A DNA stretch of 10,488 nucleotides from Micrococcales bacterium (GCA_003157445.1 PMJN01000409.1:1-10488); one strand, 5' to 3'. Numbered from the stretch's first letter, positions 1 to 6,785 are shown. Program-made: numbers and translations. The notes: a model not told the origin generated them from the letters alone.

Positions 1-477
1 GGTCCAGCCGGCAAACCGCTCAATACCGTGCCGTGCCAACCGCACCACGAACCCATGACCGCCGCCGGATGTCTCTTGTGGCGGCAGGATCGCGATGGTC
101 ATGTCCGCCTGGCCAGAGGCGACTGGCCCGAGCAGGACGTCCATGTTGGCGGCGCTGTCCCCAAGATCAGCGTCGATGAACAACAGGTCACGAGCGCGCC
201 CACCGACCGTTGGGTCACGGCGGTCCATATCGGCTGCGGTGGCCGCGCCGGTGGCCATGGCCGCGGCCTTGCCCCTGTTGCGCGGGTGACTGACCACGAC
301 AGCGCCAGCCTCACCTGCCAGCCTGGCTGTGGCATCGGAACTACCGTCATCGACCACGATCACCAGAGTTACCAGCCCGATCCGACGCACAGCCCGGATC
401 GTGGACGTGATCGCAGCGGCTTCGTCCTTAGCCGCGATGATCGCCGCGACCGAAGTAACCCCCCTGGTGGGATCCAT
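1..477 (-). CDS. Family 2 glycosyltransferase, N-terminal part (runs off left edge)
   Basis: This frame is open from an ATG at 477 to the window edge, giving 159 residues without a stop. It has the start of a GT-A fold: a beta strand and loop near residues 8-19 (SVAAIIAAKDEA), the nucleotide-sugar-binding VVDDGSSDAT at 41-50, HPRNRGKAAAM at 64-74, and a DXD metal site in LLFIDADLG at 98-106. Proteins of this family transfer a sugar from an activated nucleotide donor, usually to a lipid or small acceptor at the inner face of the membrane. The later ADMTIAILPPQ stretch and the Gly-rich segment near 138-142 fit an actinobacterial subgroup I believe exists but whose substrate I cannot name. The start lies 11 bases after the DUF5926 stop with no strong ribosome-binding site, suggesting translational coupling. 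The frame stays open upstream, so a slightly earlier start is possible. The C-terminal part is outside the window. Confidence 0.85.
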   Translation of the reverse strand, partial: MDPTRGVTSVAAIIAAKDEAAAITSTIRAVRRIGLVTLVIVVDDGSSDATARLAGEAGAVVVSHPRNRGKAAAMATGAATAADMDRRDPTVGGRARDLLFIDADLGDSAANMDVLLGPVASGQADMTIAILPPQETSGGGHGFVVRLARHGIERFAGWT

Positions 478-488
478 GTCGTGCGGGC

Positions 489-1397
489 TCAGCGCAGGGT
501 TATCTGGCGACTCAACAGGCCCGAACGGGCCCGCCGTTCCTCACTGCTCAGGGCACCGCCCTGCGCGAGTGCATCATCGAGGCGGACAGCTATCCGGGCC
601 ACCGCGTCCTCGTAGTCGCCCCCGCCCATCTCCGGGTCGAGGTCCCAGACCGGGACCAGTAGCCCGCATGCCCGGAAGGCCCCGAGTAGCCGGGTGCCCT
701 TACCCAGCGAAGAGGCCGATGCCGCATGCAGCCGGGCCAGCGCGTCGGTTGCGGCGTCTTCGTCGTGGGGTAGCACCCACCGCAGGAAGGTACGTTTGCC
801 GACCCGGCACCAGTACGCTGCCGGCGCGGACTCCAGCTTGGTCGTCGGGATCACCGCGGCGTTCGCCCGCTCCAGAGACTCCTGGCCCTCTTCGTCCAGC
901 TCGCTGGTATCCGGGACCCAGAAGTCGAACCCCTCGTGCACCGTCACCTCAAATGGCGTCGCCGCGTCAAGAACATCCTGAAGTCGCGGAGTTACCGCGG
1001 TCGCAAGCGGCGCTGATGGCAGCGGCATACCTGCCTCTGCGGCTGCGGTAGCCAGGAGCACCTGGGCGACATCACGACTGGCGTCACCAGATGTCGTACC
1101 GGATTGCAGGGCCACCATCACCGCACCGTCAGCGCGGCGCAGACCCGACCACGACAGTGGCAGAACCGTTGCCACGGTAGCTGTCTGTGGACATTCGGCG
1201 GCAACTGCACCGTCAGCGAGGGTTACGGTCGCGGTGGCCGCCGGAACGACCTCGCGCATCGCCACCCAGTCCGTCTCGCCGGTCAGGCCCTCAAATGGTC
1301 TGGCGACGAATGGGGCCGGTGCCACCGAAATATCACTGGCGCGGGTCGCGTGAACGCTTTGGTCGCCAGTCTTACGACGCCTCGATGCCTTGCCCAT
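489..1397 (-). CDS. DUF5926 family protein, function unknown
   Basis: The protein has 302 residues if it starts at the ATG at 1397 (MGKASRRRKTG). The frame is open further upstream to 1538, but that stretch lies over the ATPase gene in another frame and reads as low-complexity, so the Met followed by a basic tail is the better start. An AGGG sits about 10 bases before it. The N-terminus is short and basic. It is followed by APFVARPFEGL and GETDWVAMREVVPAATATV, which I recognise as the conserved opening of the actinobacterial DUF5926 family. The rest is a soluble alpha/beta protein with an acidic centre (SELDEEGQESLERANAAV) and conserved-looking AYWCRVGKRTFLRWVLPHDED and GLLVPVWDLDPEMGGGDYEDA segments. 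No signal peptide or membrane segment is visible. The biochemical role is unknown; the close link to the ATPase and the glycosyltransferase suggests co-expression. Confidence 0.85.
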   Translation of the reverse strand: MGKASRRRKTGDQSVHATRASDISVAPAPFVARPFEGLTGETDWVAMREVVPAATATVTLADGAVAAECPQTATVATVLPLSWSGLRRADGAVMVALQSGTTSGDASRDVAQVLLATAAAEAGMPLPSAPLATAVTPRLQDVLDAATPFEVTVHEGFDFWVPDTSELDEEGQESLERANAAVIPTTKLESAPAAYWCRVGKRTFLRWVLPHDEDAATDALARLHAASASSLGKGTRLLGAFRACGLLVPVWDLDPEMGGGDYEDAVARIAVRLDDALAQGGALSSEERRARSGLLSRQITLR

Positions 1398-1411
1398 GGT
1401 CGCCAACCCTA

Positions 1412-1429
1412 GTGCGCCCCCGGGCGCAC
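1412..1429. other. Perfect 8-bp GC-rich inverted repeat in the ATPase-DUF5926 gap
   Basis: GTGCGCCC (1412-1419) and GGGCGCAC (1422-1429) are exact reverse complements separated by two bases. In the minus-strand transcript this folds as a 7-bp hairpin with a CGGG loop. It lies about 15 bases upstream of the DUF5926 start, directly against the putative ribosome-binding AGGG. It has no U-tract, so it is not a classical terminator. It could affect translation or mRNA processing, or be a protein-binding palindrome. Confidence 0.5.
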
Positions 1430-1459
1430 GGGTCGCGCCGGGGATCGATGACGGCAGGG

Positions 1460-1867
1460 TCAATGACTTCGGCGGCGGGACGGGCCTCCGAGCGAGACCC
1501 AGACCGTGCGGCCTGCGCGATCCTCCAGAACACCCCACTCGTGGGCGAAGCCTCGCACGATCCGCAGTCCGCGGCCGCCGACGGCCAGCAGCGAGCGCGG
1601 TGCCGGACGCGGGACGGTGGGTCCTCCACCATCGGCGACCTCGACCTCGACCACGCCGGCCCGTACGGTCCAGCTCACCCGTATCGTCCCGTCCGGTAGG
1701 GGTTTGGCATGGCGAACCGCGTTGCCGACCAGCTCAGAGATCACGATCTCGGCCTCATCGACGACAGTCTCGGCCACGTCCAGCTCACGCAACGAGGAGA
1801 CCAGCGCCCGCCGCGCCACTGCCCCCGAACTCGGTTTCCACGGCACCCGCAGGCTCTGCGCTGACAT
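1460..1867 (-). CDS. Small ATP-binding protein, anti-sigma RsbW-like histidine-kinase ATPase fold
   Basis: This 135-residue protein is a single GHKL/HATPase_c_2 domain. The N-box is EAEIVISELVGNAVRHA (38-54, with E45 and N49). The G1 box is VEVADGGGP (75-83). GGRGLRIVR (97-105) forms the G2 part of the ATP lid. There is no phospho-acceptor histidine domain, receiver or membrane segment, so it is not a complete sensor kinase. Family members act as anti-sigma or serine kinases in partner-switching pathways, or as stand-alone ATPases of unknown target; no anti-anti-sigma partner is next to it here. The start at 1867 (MSAQSLRVPW) is chosen because GGGGAG lies six bases before it; a start at 1888 would add seven poor residues. 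It is the second gene of the left minus-strand cluster. Confidence 0.88.
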   Translation of the reverse strand: MSAQSLRVPWKPSSGAVARRALVSSLRELDVAETVVDEAEIVISELVGNAVRHAKPLPDGTIRVSWTVRAGVVEVEVADGGGPTVPRPAPRSLLAVGGRGLRIVRGFAHEWGVLEDRAGRTVWVSLGGPSRRRSH

Positions 1868-1883
1868 GCTCAACTCCCCGCCC

Positions 1884-1900
1884 AACACGCTTTTCGTGTT
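1884..1900. other. Hairpin just upstream of the ATPase gene
   Basis: AACACG (1884-1889) and CGTGTT (1895-1900) form a perfect 6-bp stem with a five-base loop. In the minus-strand mRNA the loop is A-rich (AAAAG). The hairpin ends about 7 bases before the GGGGAG ribosome-binding site of the ATPase. It has no U-tract following it. The same 80-base gap carries three GGAAC motifs on the minus strand (around 1931-1927, 1917-1913 and 1903-1899), the third of which overlaps the stem. A regulatory role is inference only. Confidence 0.4.
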
Positions 1901-1947
1901 CCAGTTGATCGCGTTCCGGCGTCAAGTGTTCCGCCCCGCTGCTGAGG

Positions 1948-2760
1948 TTAGCCCTTGTCGGAGACGTAGTCACGGACGAAAGCCGGACGGTTTGAGATGA
2001 TTGCATCCACTCCCAGCTCGAGACACCGCTCGATGTCGGCCTCTTCGTCAACGGTCCACACGTAAACCTGGTGACCGCGATCGTGCTGTCTCTTCACGGT
2101 CTTAGGCCAGCGACGAATTATCGCCTTGTCCAGCCCAGCGATCCGCGACCCCTTGGGCAGGCCCCCATCACGGAACCGCAGGGGCACCGAGTCCCTGATG
2201 AGGTACACCAGTGGCACCTGCGGGCAGAACTGTCGCATCCGGGCCAGCGCCACCTGTGCCGTGGACATCACGCACACGTGTGGCCGTCCCGGCACATGTG
2301 CGCCGTCGAGCCCGAACTCGCCGAGCACGCTCGCCAGCTCCCGCTCGACCTGCCCGGCATACCGCGTGGGGTGCTTGGTCTCGATCGCCAGGCCGACCTC
2401 GCGGCCACAGTTCAAGACTGTGTCAATGAGGTGTCGCAGGGTCAGGAGCATGTCCCGCTCGCGGTCCACTTCAGGAATCTCGGGGTCGGTGCCGTGAGCC
2501 TGGTCCCAGGAACCAAAGTCCAAACCTTGGAGGGTGGCCAGCTCAAGGGTGGAGACCGGGCCCCTACCGTTGGAGGTCCGGTCCACCCTGCGGTCGTGGA
2601 CACAGACCAGATGGCAGTCCGCAGTGAGTCGCACATCACACTCGAGGGCATCGGCTCCCTCGGCGATCGCTCGAACGTACGCCTTGAGTGTCTGCTCGGG
2701 GAGGAACTCGTTGGATCCGCGGTGGGCAATGATCCGGGGGATCCGCTCGGCGGTGGGCAT
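1948..2760 (-). CDS. Glycerophosphodiester phosphodiesterase
   Basis: The 270-residue protein is a full-length TIM-barrel GDPD domain. It hydrolyses glycerophosphodiesters, the deacylated products of phospholipids, to sn-glycerol 3-phosphate and an alcohol. Visible catalytic and metal-binding elements are IIAHRGSNEFLPEQT (10-24, with H13, R14 and E22), ALECDVRLTAD (38-48, with E40 and D42), VCVHDRRVDRTSNGRG (52-67, with H55) and AIETKH (125-130, with E127). The C-terminal QVYVWTVDEEADIERCLELGVDAIISNRP is the usual last strand and helix of the barrel. No signal peptide is seen, so it should act in the cytoplasm. The ATG at 2760 is preceded by AGGA seven bases upstream and puts HRG near the usual place; a GTG at 2775 is a weaker alternative. 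It is the first gene of the left minus-strand cluster and is divergent from the sigma gene. Confidence 0.95.
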   Translation of the reverse strand: MPTAERIPRIIAHRGSNEFLPEQTLKAYVRAIAEGADALECDVRLTADCHLVCVHDRRVDRTSNGRGPVSTLELATLQGLDFGSWDQAHGTDPEIPEVDRERDMLLTLRHLIDTVLNCGREVGLAIETKHPTRYAGQVERELASVLGEFGLDGAHVPGRPHVCVMSTAQVALARMRQFCPQVPLVYLIRDSVPLRFRDGGLPKGSRIAGLDKAIIRRWPKTVKRQHDRGHQVYVWTVDEEADIERCLELGVDAIISNRPAFVRDYVSDKG

Positions 2761-2868
2761 GACAGCGTCCTGCACCGTGCCATCGTGTCACCCCTGGTTC
2801 GAATCTGTCGGACCAACCGGCCTGAGGTGGAGATACGGTCAAAGGCATGGTCACGCCCGCCACCGCAG

Positions 2869-2893
2869 GCCTCACACTTCCTGCCTCACACTT
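2869..2893. repeat. 11-bp direct repeat upstream of the sigma gene
   Basis: GCCTCACACTT occurs exactly at 2869-2879 and again at 2883-2893, a period of 14 bases. The second copy overlaps a TTGACG (2892-2897) that resembles a -35 hexamer. The pair sits 26-50 bases before the sigma factor start, in the divergent 158-base gap shared with the GDPD gene. Two equal sites at this position would suit an operator or activator box, but no regulator is identified. Confidence 0.45.
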
Positions 2894-2918
2894 GACGCGC
2901 CGGAAACGTTGATCAGCT

Positions 2919-3419
2919 ATGACACTGCCGCCATTTCAGTATCTGGTCGACGCCCACTGGCGCGACGTCTCTCGTCTGGCGCATGCGCTGGCGGGGCCGG
3001 TCGATGGCGACGATGTGGCCCAGCAGGCATGGGTTCAGGCGCTCGCGGCGTATCCGAGAATGCGGTCGCACACCAACCTGCGGGGCTGGCTGCTGACGAT
3101 CACGTCCCACTGCGCCATGGACCTTCATCGTTCCCGGGGGCGACGCGCGGTGCCGGCCCAGGACGTTGCGCTCATCGGTGAAGTCTCAGGTCGTCTGCTG
3201 GTGGAGGGTCCCGACAGGAATCGCCCTGATGAGGCGTTATGGGCCCATGTCGCCGAGCTTCCGGAGCGTCAACGCCATGCGGTTGTCCTGAAATATGTGG
3301 TGGACCTCGAGCATGCCAGCATCGCCAAAGCGCTGGGCACGACCCCGACCATGAGCCGGCGTTTGGTCAGTGACGCCCTAGCCTCCCTGAGAATCGCCGC
3401 GTTAAAGGACGTGATCTGA
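2919..3419 (+). CDS. Sigma-70 family RNA polymerase sigma factor (ECF-like)
   Basis: This 166-residue protein has the two-domain build of an ECF sigma factor. Region 2 spans about 5-76 (VDAHWRDVSRLAHALAG, DDVAQQAWVQALAAYP, LRGWLLTITSHCAMDLHRSRGRR). A short linker follows. Region 4 spans about 107-160 (WAHVAELPERQRHAVVLKYV, then a helix-turn-helix ending TTPTMSRRLVSDALASLR). It would direct RNA polymerase to a small set of promoters. Region 4 is slightly unusual: DLEHASIAKALG replaces the more common aromatic-rich 'Y.EIA..L'. There is no adjacent anti-sigma gene; instead an Ogt/MGMT gene begins one base after its stop, so the pair is almost certainly co-transcribed. No strong ribosome-binding site precedes the ATG; GGAAA lies about 13 bases upstream. 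Possible control by the direct repeats just upstream is inference. Confidence 0.88.
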   Translation: MTLPPFQYLVDAHWRDVSRLAHALAGPVDGDDVAQQAWVQALAAYPRMRSHTNLRGWLLTITSHCAMDLHRSRGRRAVPAQDVALIGEVSGRLLVEGPDRNRPDEALWAHVAELPERQRHAVVLKYVVDLEHASIAKALGTTPTMSRRLVSDALASLRIAALKDVI

Positions 3420-3420
3420 G

Positions 3421-4005
3421 ATGACCAAAGACACCCTGGCCGCGCAACTGTCGGCGTTTACCACATCGGTGACGCCCCCTGACCTGCCCATCTCGGACGT
3501 CTCCTACATCGTGGAGGACACTGTCGTTGGACGAATGCTATTGGCCCGCAATGAGTCTGGCGCTCTGATCGCGTCAGCATTCGTGCCAGACACCGCCGCA
3601 GAGAACGCCTTGCTGCATCGCCTGGCTCGACAGGTCTCACCCAGGGTCTTGCGCCTGCCACGAGCCTTGGACGAGACGCGCCGCGAGTTGGATGCCTACC
3701 TACGCGGTGAGCGTCAGGACTTCCACGTGCCCATCGCTCTGGTCTTGGCCACCCCGTTCCAGCGTCTCGTCCTGAGCCACCTGGCAGGGGCAGCCGCCTA
3801 CGGCCACCGGACGACGTACGGCGCACTGGCCCGGCAGATCGCGCGCCCAAGCGCTTCTCGGGCGGTCGGGGCGGCCCTTGGTGCGAACCCGCTGTGCGTC
3901 GTGCTGCCCTGCCACCGCGTAGTTGCCGCTTCGGGCGCCCTGACCGGATATGCGGGAGGGCTAGCCGCTAAGGCGTACCTGCTCGCGTTGGAGTCTCGCC
4001 CCTGA
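3421..4005 (+). CDS. ogt: Methylated-DNA--[protein]-cysteine S-methyltransferase (MGMT/Ogt)
   Basis: This 194-residue suicide repair enzyme transfers the methyl or alkyl group from O6-alkylguanine (and O4-alkylthymine) in DNA to its own cysteine. The N-terminal ribonuclease-H-like domain covers about 1-105. The C-terminal DNA-binding domain begins at TPFQRLVLSHL (111-121). It contains the helix-turn-helix TTYGALARQI, the arginine finger R147 (RAVGAALGANP), the hinge asparagine N156 and the active-site PCHRV (163-167) with acceptor C164. It ends with the usual LTGYAGGLAAKAYLLALE. Length and motifs match a complete, active single-chain enzyme without the Ada regulatory domain. The ATG is one base after the sigma factor stop; AAAGGA lies about 11 bases before it. 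The coupling suggests that the sigma factor controls, or is controlled with, alkylation repair, although no damage sensor is visible. Confidence 0.95.
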   Translation: MTKDTLAAQLSAFTTSVTPPDLPISDVSYIVEDTVVGRMLLARNESGALIASAFVPDTAAENALLHRLARQVSPRVLRLPRALDETRRELDAYLRGERQDFHVPIALVLATPFQRLVLSHLAGAAAYGHRTTYGALARQIARPSASRAVGAALGANPLCVVLPCHRVVAASGALTGYAGGLAAKAYLLALESRP

Positions 4006-4048
4006 GCCGGAGTGAGACGCGGGCCGGGCCTCTGACAGGATCGCGCAG

Positions 4049-5200
4049 GTGAGAGAAGCGGAGTTTGCAGCCAGGCCGGGGATGACCGATGAGGTGCTGT
4101 ATGCCAGAACCGGGCGGTGCGGGCGGATCCTGCTGAACCGCCCCAGGGTCATCAACGTCCTCAACAACGAAATGGTGACCTCGATACTGGCCCAACTGGA
4201 GGACTGGGCCCACGATGACGGCGTGCTCGCGGTTTCGATCGAGGGTGCAGGCGAGCGAGGTCTATGTGCCGGTGGCGATGTCCGGGCCCTGCGCACCGTC
4301 GTCATGGCAGGTTCGGGTGAGGCGGTGCGGTTCTGGGCTCACGAGTACCAGATGAACGCCGCCATCGCCAGCTACCCCAAACCCTTAGTGGCGTTCATGG
4401 ATGGTGTTGTCATGGGCGGTGGGGTCGGCATATCGGCTCACGGCAGTCTGCGGCTGGTCACTGAGCGTTCGCGGGTCGCCATGCCGGAGACCGCCATCGG
4501 TTTCTCCCCAGATGTCGGCTCACTGTTTCTGCTCTCCCGTGCTCCAGGTGAGATCGGAACCCACCTGGCCATGACCGGACTCTCGTTCAGCGGTGCAGAT
4601 GCCATCGACTGCGGCCTGGCCGATGCCCTGATCGCTCGACAGGACATCCCCGGGATCATCGACCGCCTCGCCGACGGCGAGTTGCTGGACGCCGGGGTCG
4701 GCAGCACCACGGCGCTGGGCGACCTTGCCGCAGCGCGGGAATGGATCGACCCCTGTTACGACGGCAACGACGCCGTCGCCATTCTGGCGGCCCTTCGGGC
4801 ACATCCGGCCCCTGACGCCCAATATGCCGCCGACGTTCTGGCGACCCGCTCGCCATTTGCCGTCTCCATTGCCCTGCAGGCAATCCGCCGAGCCCGCCAC
4901 ATGGAAACTCTTTCGCAGGTGCTGGAGCAGGACCTGATGCTGGGCGCCGCGATGGCGGACTCGGTCGACTTCGTTGAGGGCGTGCGTGCACTACTCGTGG
5001 ACCGGGATAATGCTCCGCGCTGGCAGCACCGGTCCTTGACCGACGTCGACCAGGCCGAAGTCGCAGGGGTCTTTGCCGGGGACCTGTTCACCGAGGCTCG
5101 CCTTATGCCTATGGCAACCCCCGATGGAGGTCAGCGACCGCCGAGGCTGGAGCCGGCGGAGAATGCGGCTGCGCCGCCACGCGAAGAAGACGTCGAGTAG
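4049..5200 (+). CDS. Enoyl-CoA hydratase/isomerase family protein, likely 3-hydroxyisobutyryl-CoA hydrolase
   Basis: This 383-residue protein has a crotonase fold. The oxyanion-hole segments are GLCAGGDVRAL (71-81) and GVVMGGGVGIS (119-129). The pair AMPETAIGFSPDVG (144-157) carries Glu and Asp at the places typical of 3-hydroxyisobutyryl-CoA hydrolases. The length beyond about 260 residues and the C-terminal EQDLMLGAAMADSVDFVEGVRA segment also favour HIBCH over plain enoyl-CoA hydratase. It would hydrolyse 3-hydroxyisobutyryl-CoA in valine degradation. The GTG start at 4049 has AGGA eight bases upstream; an ATG at 4082 (MTDEVLYARTG) is a real alternative because homologues usually begin near there. 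About 35 residues after the normal family end (near VAGVFAG) are hydrophilic and overlap the opposite helicase gene by 70 bases. No other valine-pathway gene is nearby. Confidence 0.88.
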   Translation: MREAEFAARPGMTDEVLYARTGRCGRILLNRPRVINVLNNEMVTSILAQLEDWAHDDGVLAVSIEGAGERGLCAGGDVRALRTVVMAGSGEAVRFWAHEYQMNAAIASYPKPLVAFMDGVVMGGGVGISAHGSLRLVTERSRVAMPETAIGFSPDVGSLFLLSRAPGEIGTHLAMTGLSFSGADAIDCGLADALIARQDIPGIIDRLADGELLDAGVGSTTALGDLAAAREWIDPCYDGNDAVAILAALRAHPAPDAQYAADVLATRSPFAVSIALQAIRRARHMETLSQVLEQDLMLGAAMADSVDFVEGVRALLVDRDNAPRWQHRSLTDVDQAEVAGVFAGDLFTEARLMPMATPDGGQRPPRLEPAENAAAPPREEDVE

Positions 5201-6684
5201 ACCGAGGACGAACCGCCCTGGCCGCCGGAACGGCCGCCGCCCTTGGAGGTCGGGCGCTTGGCAGCCGAGGAGCGCTGTTTGGTGCCGCCGGTTGCACCGC
5301 CTCGGGCAGGCCCATTACCGGATGCCGTATTGCGGCCAGTTCCGTTGCGCGCAGCGCCGCCTCGGCCACCGCCAACCTGGCCAGCTGTTGCCCCGCCACC
5401 GTTGCGTGCCCCACCGTTGCGTGCCCCACCGTTGCGTGCCCCACCGTTGCGCCGGGGGGTGTTGCCCTCGTCGACCTGAAGGACAAGGGGCTCAGTGAAG
5501 GTTCGCTCACCGGGGGCGAGCTGCTTGAGCAGGGGGTGGGTGGCGTCCACACGGGTCGTGGTCGCCTTGATGCCGGCCTTTCGGGTGAGGTCGCGGACAT
5601 CCGCCACCTGGTCGTCGGTCATCAGCGTGATGACGATGCCTTCGGCGCCGGCGCGCGCGGTCCGGCCCGAACGGTGCAGGTAGGCCTTATGCTCGACCGG
5701 AGGATCGGCGTGGATGACCAGGTTGACATCATCGACGTGGATGCCCCGAGCCGCGATATCAGTGGCAACCAGGGTGCTGGCCACGCCGGCCTGGAACGCG
5801 TCCATGTTGCGGGTGCGTGCGTTCTGCGAGAGGTTGCCGTGTAGCTCCACAGTCGGGACCCCTGAGGCGTTGAGCTGTTTGGAGAGCTTCTTGGCACCGT
5901 GCTTGGTGCGGGTGAAGATCATCGTGCGGCCCGGAGCCGAGGAGAGGTCAATCAGCACGGGAAGACGGGCGTCCGCGCGCACGTGAAAGATGTGGTGCGC
6001 CATCGTCGAGACGTGCGATAGGGCCGAGTCCGCGCTGTGCGTGACTGGGTTGGTCAGAAAGCGTTTGACGATCACGTCAACACCGGCGTCCAAGGTGGCC
6101 GAGAACAGCATTCGCTGGCTGGCCCGGGGGGTGCGGTCCATGATCCGGCGCACCCCTGGCAGGAAACCCATGTCGGCCATGTGGTCGGCTTCGTCCAGGA
6201 CGGTGATCTCGATCGCGTCCAGGGTCAGTGCGCCCTGACCAAGTAGGTCCTCAAGCCGGCCAGGGCAGGCGATGACCACGTCGATGCCCCCACGCAGGGC
6301 GTTGACCTGTGGGTTCTGGCCGACACCACCGAAGATGGTCAGACTGTTGATCCCCAGTGGCTTGGCCAGGGGAGTCATCGCGGCCTGGATCTGGTTGGCC
6401 AGCTCGCGAGTCGGCGCCAGGATGAGCGCCCGTGGCTTGCGGGACTGGCGGGTGGCCTTGCTGGCGGCCAGTCGGGTGAGCAGAGGGAGCAGGAACGCGT
6501 AGGTCTTGCCCGAGCCGGTGCGGCCACGCCCGAGAACGTCGCGACCCGCCAGGGAGTCGGGCAGCGTCGCAGCCTGGATCGGGGTCGGAATGGTGATGCC
6601 TAATGCCGCAAGAACGGTGGTCAGGGAAGTGGGCACGCCAAGGCTGGCGAAAGTCGTGTCAGACGACACAGGTAGGTACTCCAT
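5131..6684 (-). CDS. DEAD-box ATP-dependent RNA helicase with Gly/Arg-rich tail
   Basis: This 517-residue protein shows all the DEAD-box motifs in order: Q-motif with F12 and Q37 (TPIQAATLP), Walker A GRTGSGKT (54-61), PTRELA (91-96), PGR (141-143), DEAD (164-167), SAT (195-197), MIFTRT (255-260), ATDIAARGIH (307-316) and HRSGRTARAG (337-346). It unwinds short RNA duplexes using ATP, typically in ribosome assembly, RNA decay or cold adaptation. The core ends near residue 405. The remaining 110 residues are disordered and rich in Gly, Arg, Asn and Ser, with RNGGA repeated three times at 412-426; such tails bind RNA non-specifically. The ATG at 6684 has no clear ribosome-binding site. A GTG at 6669 (giving MSSDTTFASLG) has GGAG nine bases upstream and may be the true start. 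The gene has its own upstream gap holding a terminator of the preceding gene, and its end overlaps the crotonase gene. Confidence 0.95.
   Translation of the reverse strand: MEYLPVSSDTTFASLGVPTSLTTVLAALGITIPTPIQAATLPDSLAGRDVLGRGRTGSGKTYAFLLPLLTRLAASKATRQSRKPRALILAPTRELANQIQAAMTPLAKPLGINSLTIFGGVGQNPQVNALRGGIDVVIACPGRLEDLLGQGALTLDAIEITVLDEADHMADMGFLPGVRRIMDRTPRASQRMLFSATLDAGVDVIVKRFLTNPVTHSADSALSHVSTMAHHIFHVRADARLPVLIDLSSAPGRTMIFTRTKHGAKKLSKQLNASGVPTVELHGNLSQNARTRNMDAFQAGVASTLVATDIAARGIHVDDVNLVIHADPPVEHKAYLHRSGRTARAGAEGIVITLMTDDQVADVRDLTRKAGIKATTTRVDATHPLLKQLAPGERTFTEPLVLQVDEGNTPRRNGGARNGGARNGGARNGGGATAGQVGGGRGGAARNGTGRNTASGNGPARGGATGGTKQRSSAAKRPTSKGGGRSGGQGGSSSVYSTSSSRGGAAAFSAGSSLGGR
5396..5451. 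repeat. 15-bp tandem repeat in the helicase tail
   Basis: The unit GTTGCGTGCCCCACC occurs three times exactly at 5401-5415, 5416-5430 and 5431-5445. Partial copies flank it: CCACC at 5396-5400 and GTTGCG at 5446-5451. On the minus strand the unit is in frame and encodes RNGGA, so changes in copy number lengthen or shorten the helicase tail by five residues without a frameshift. Identical copies at the DNA level indicate recent expansion or homogenisation. Confidence 0.9.
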
Positions 6685-6746
6685 ACGTAAGTGAGTCGTT
6701 CTGCCCGGCGCAGACCCATGTGGTCGCGGCGCGTGGCTATCGACAT

Positions 6747-6785
6747 AAAAAAGCAGGTCCGAGGCAGAACAGTGCGGACCGCTGC
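6747..6785 (-). terminator. Rho-independent terminator after the hemerythrin-like gene
   Basis: Read on the minus strand, GGTCCG and CGGACC form a perfect 6-bp stem with a 13-base loop. The stem extends as GCA/TGC around a two-base bulge, and a run of six T follows at once (6752-6747). It lies 79 bases after the stop of the gene ending at 6864 and 62 bases before the helicase ATG. It most simply terminates the upstream transcript. If the helicase promoter lies further upstream, it could act as an attenuator. Confidence 0.75.

Noticed and set aside
28..1051. Long plus-strand open frames (28-615 and 329-1051)
   Set aside because: They lie antisense to the glycosyltransferase and DUF5926 genes, which carry real family motifs. 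Their products are Arg/Pro-rich low-complexity with no recognisable domain.
2071..2895. 274-codon plus-strand open frame over the GDPD gene
   Set aside because: The opposite strand encodes a complete GDPD with all catalytic residues. The plus-strand product resembles no family.
2892..2920. TTGACG plus a downstream hexamer, or GGAAA, as the sigma gene promoter
   Set aside because: At 17-base spacing the -10 would fall on the start codon, and no GTT/CGTC-type element lies at the right distance for an ECF promoter. I note only the repeat.
5396..5451. Short regular repeats suggesting a CRISPR array
   Set aside because: The 15-bp units are directly adjacent with no unique spacers and are in frame inside the helicase tail.
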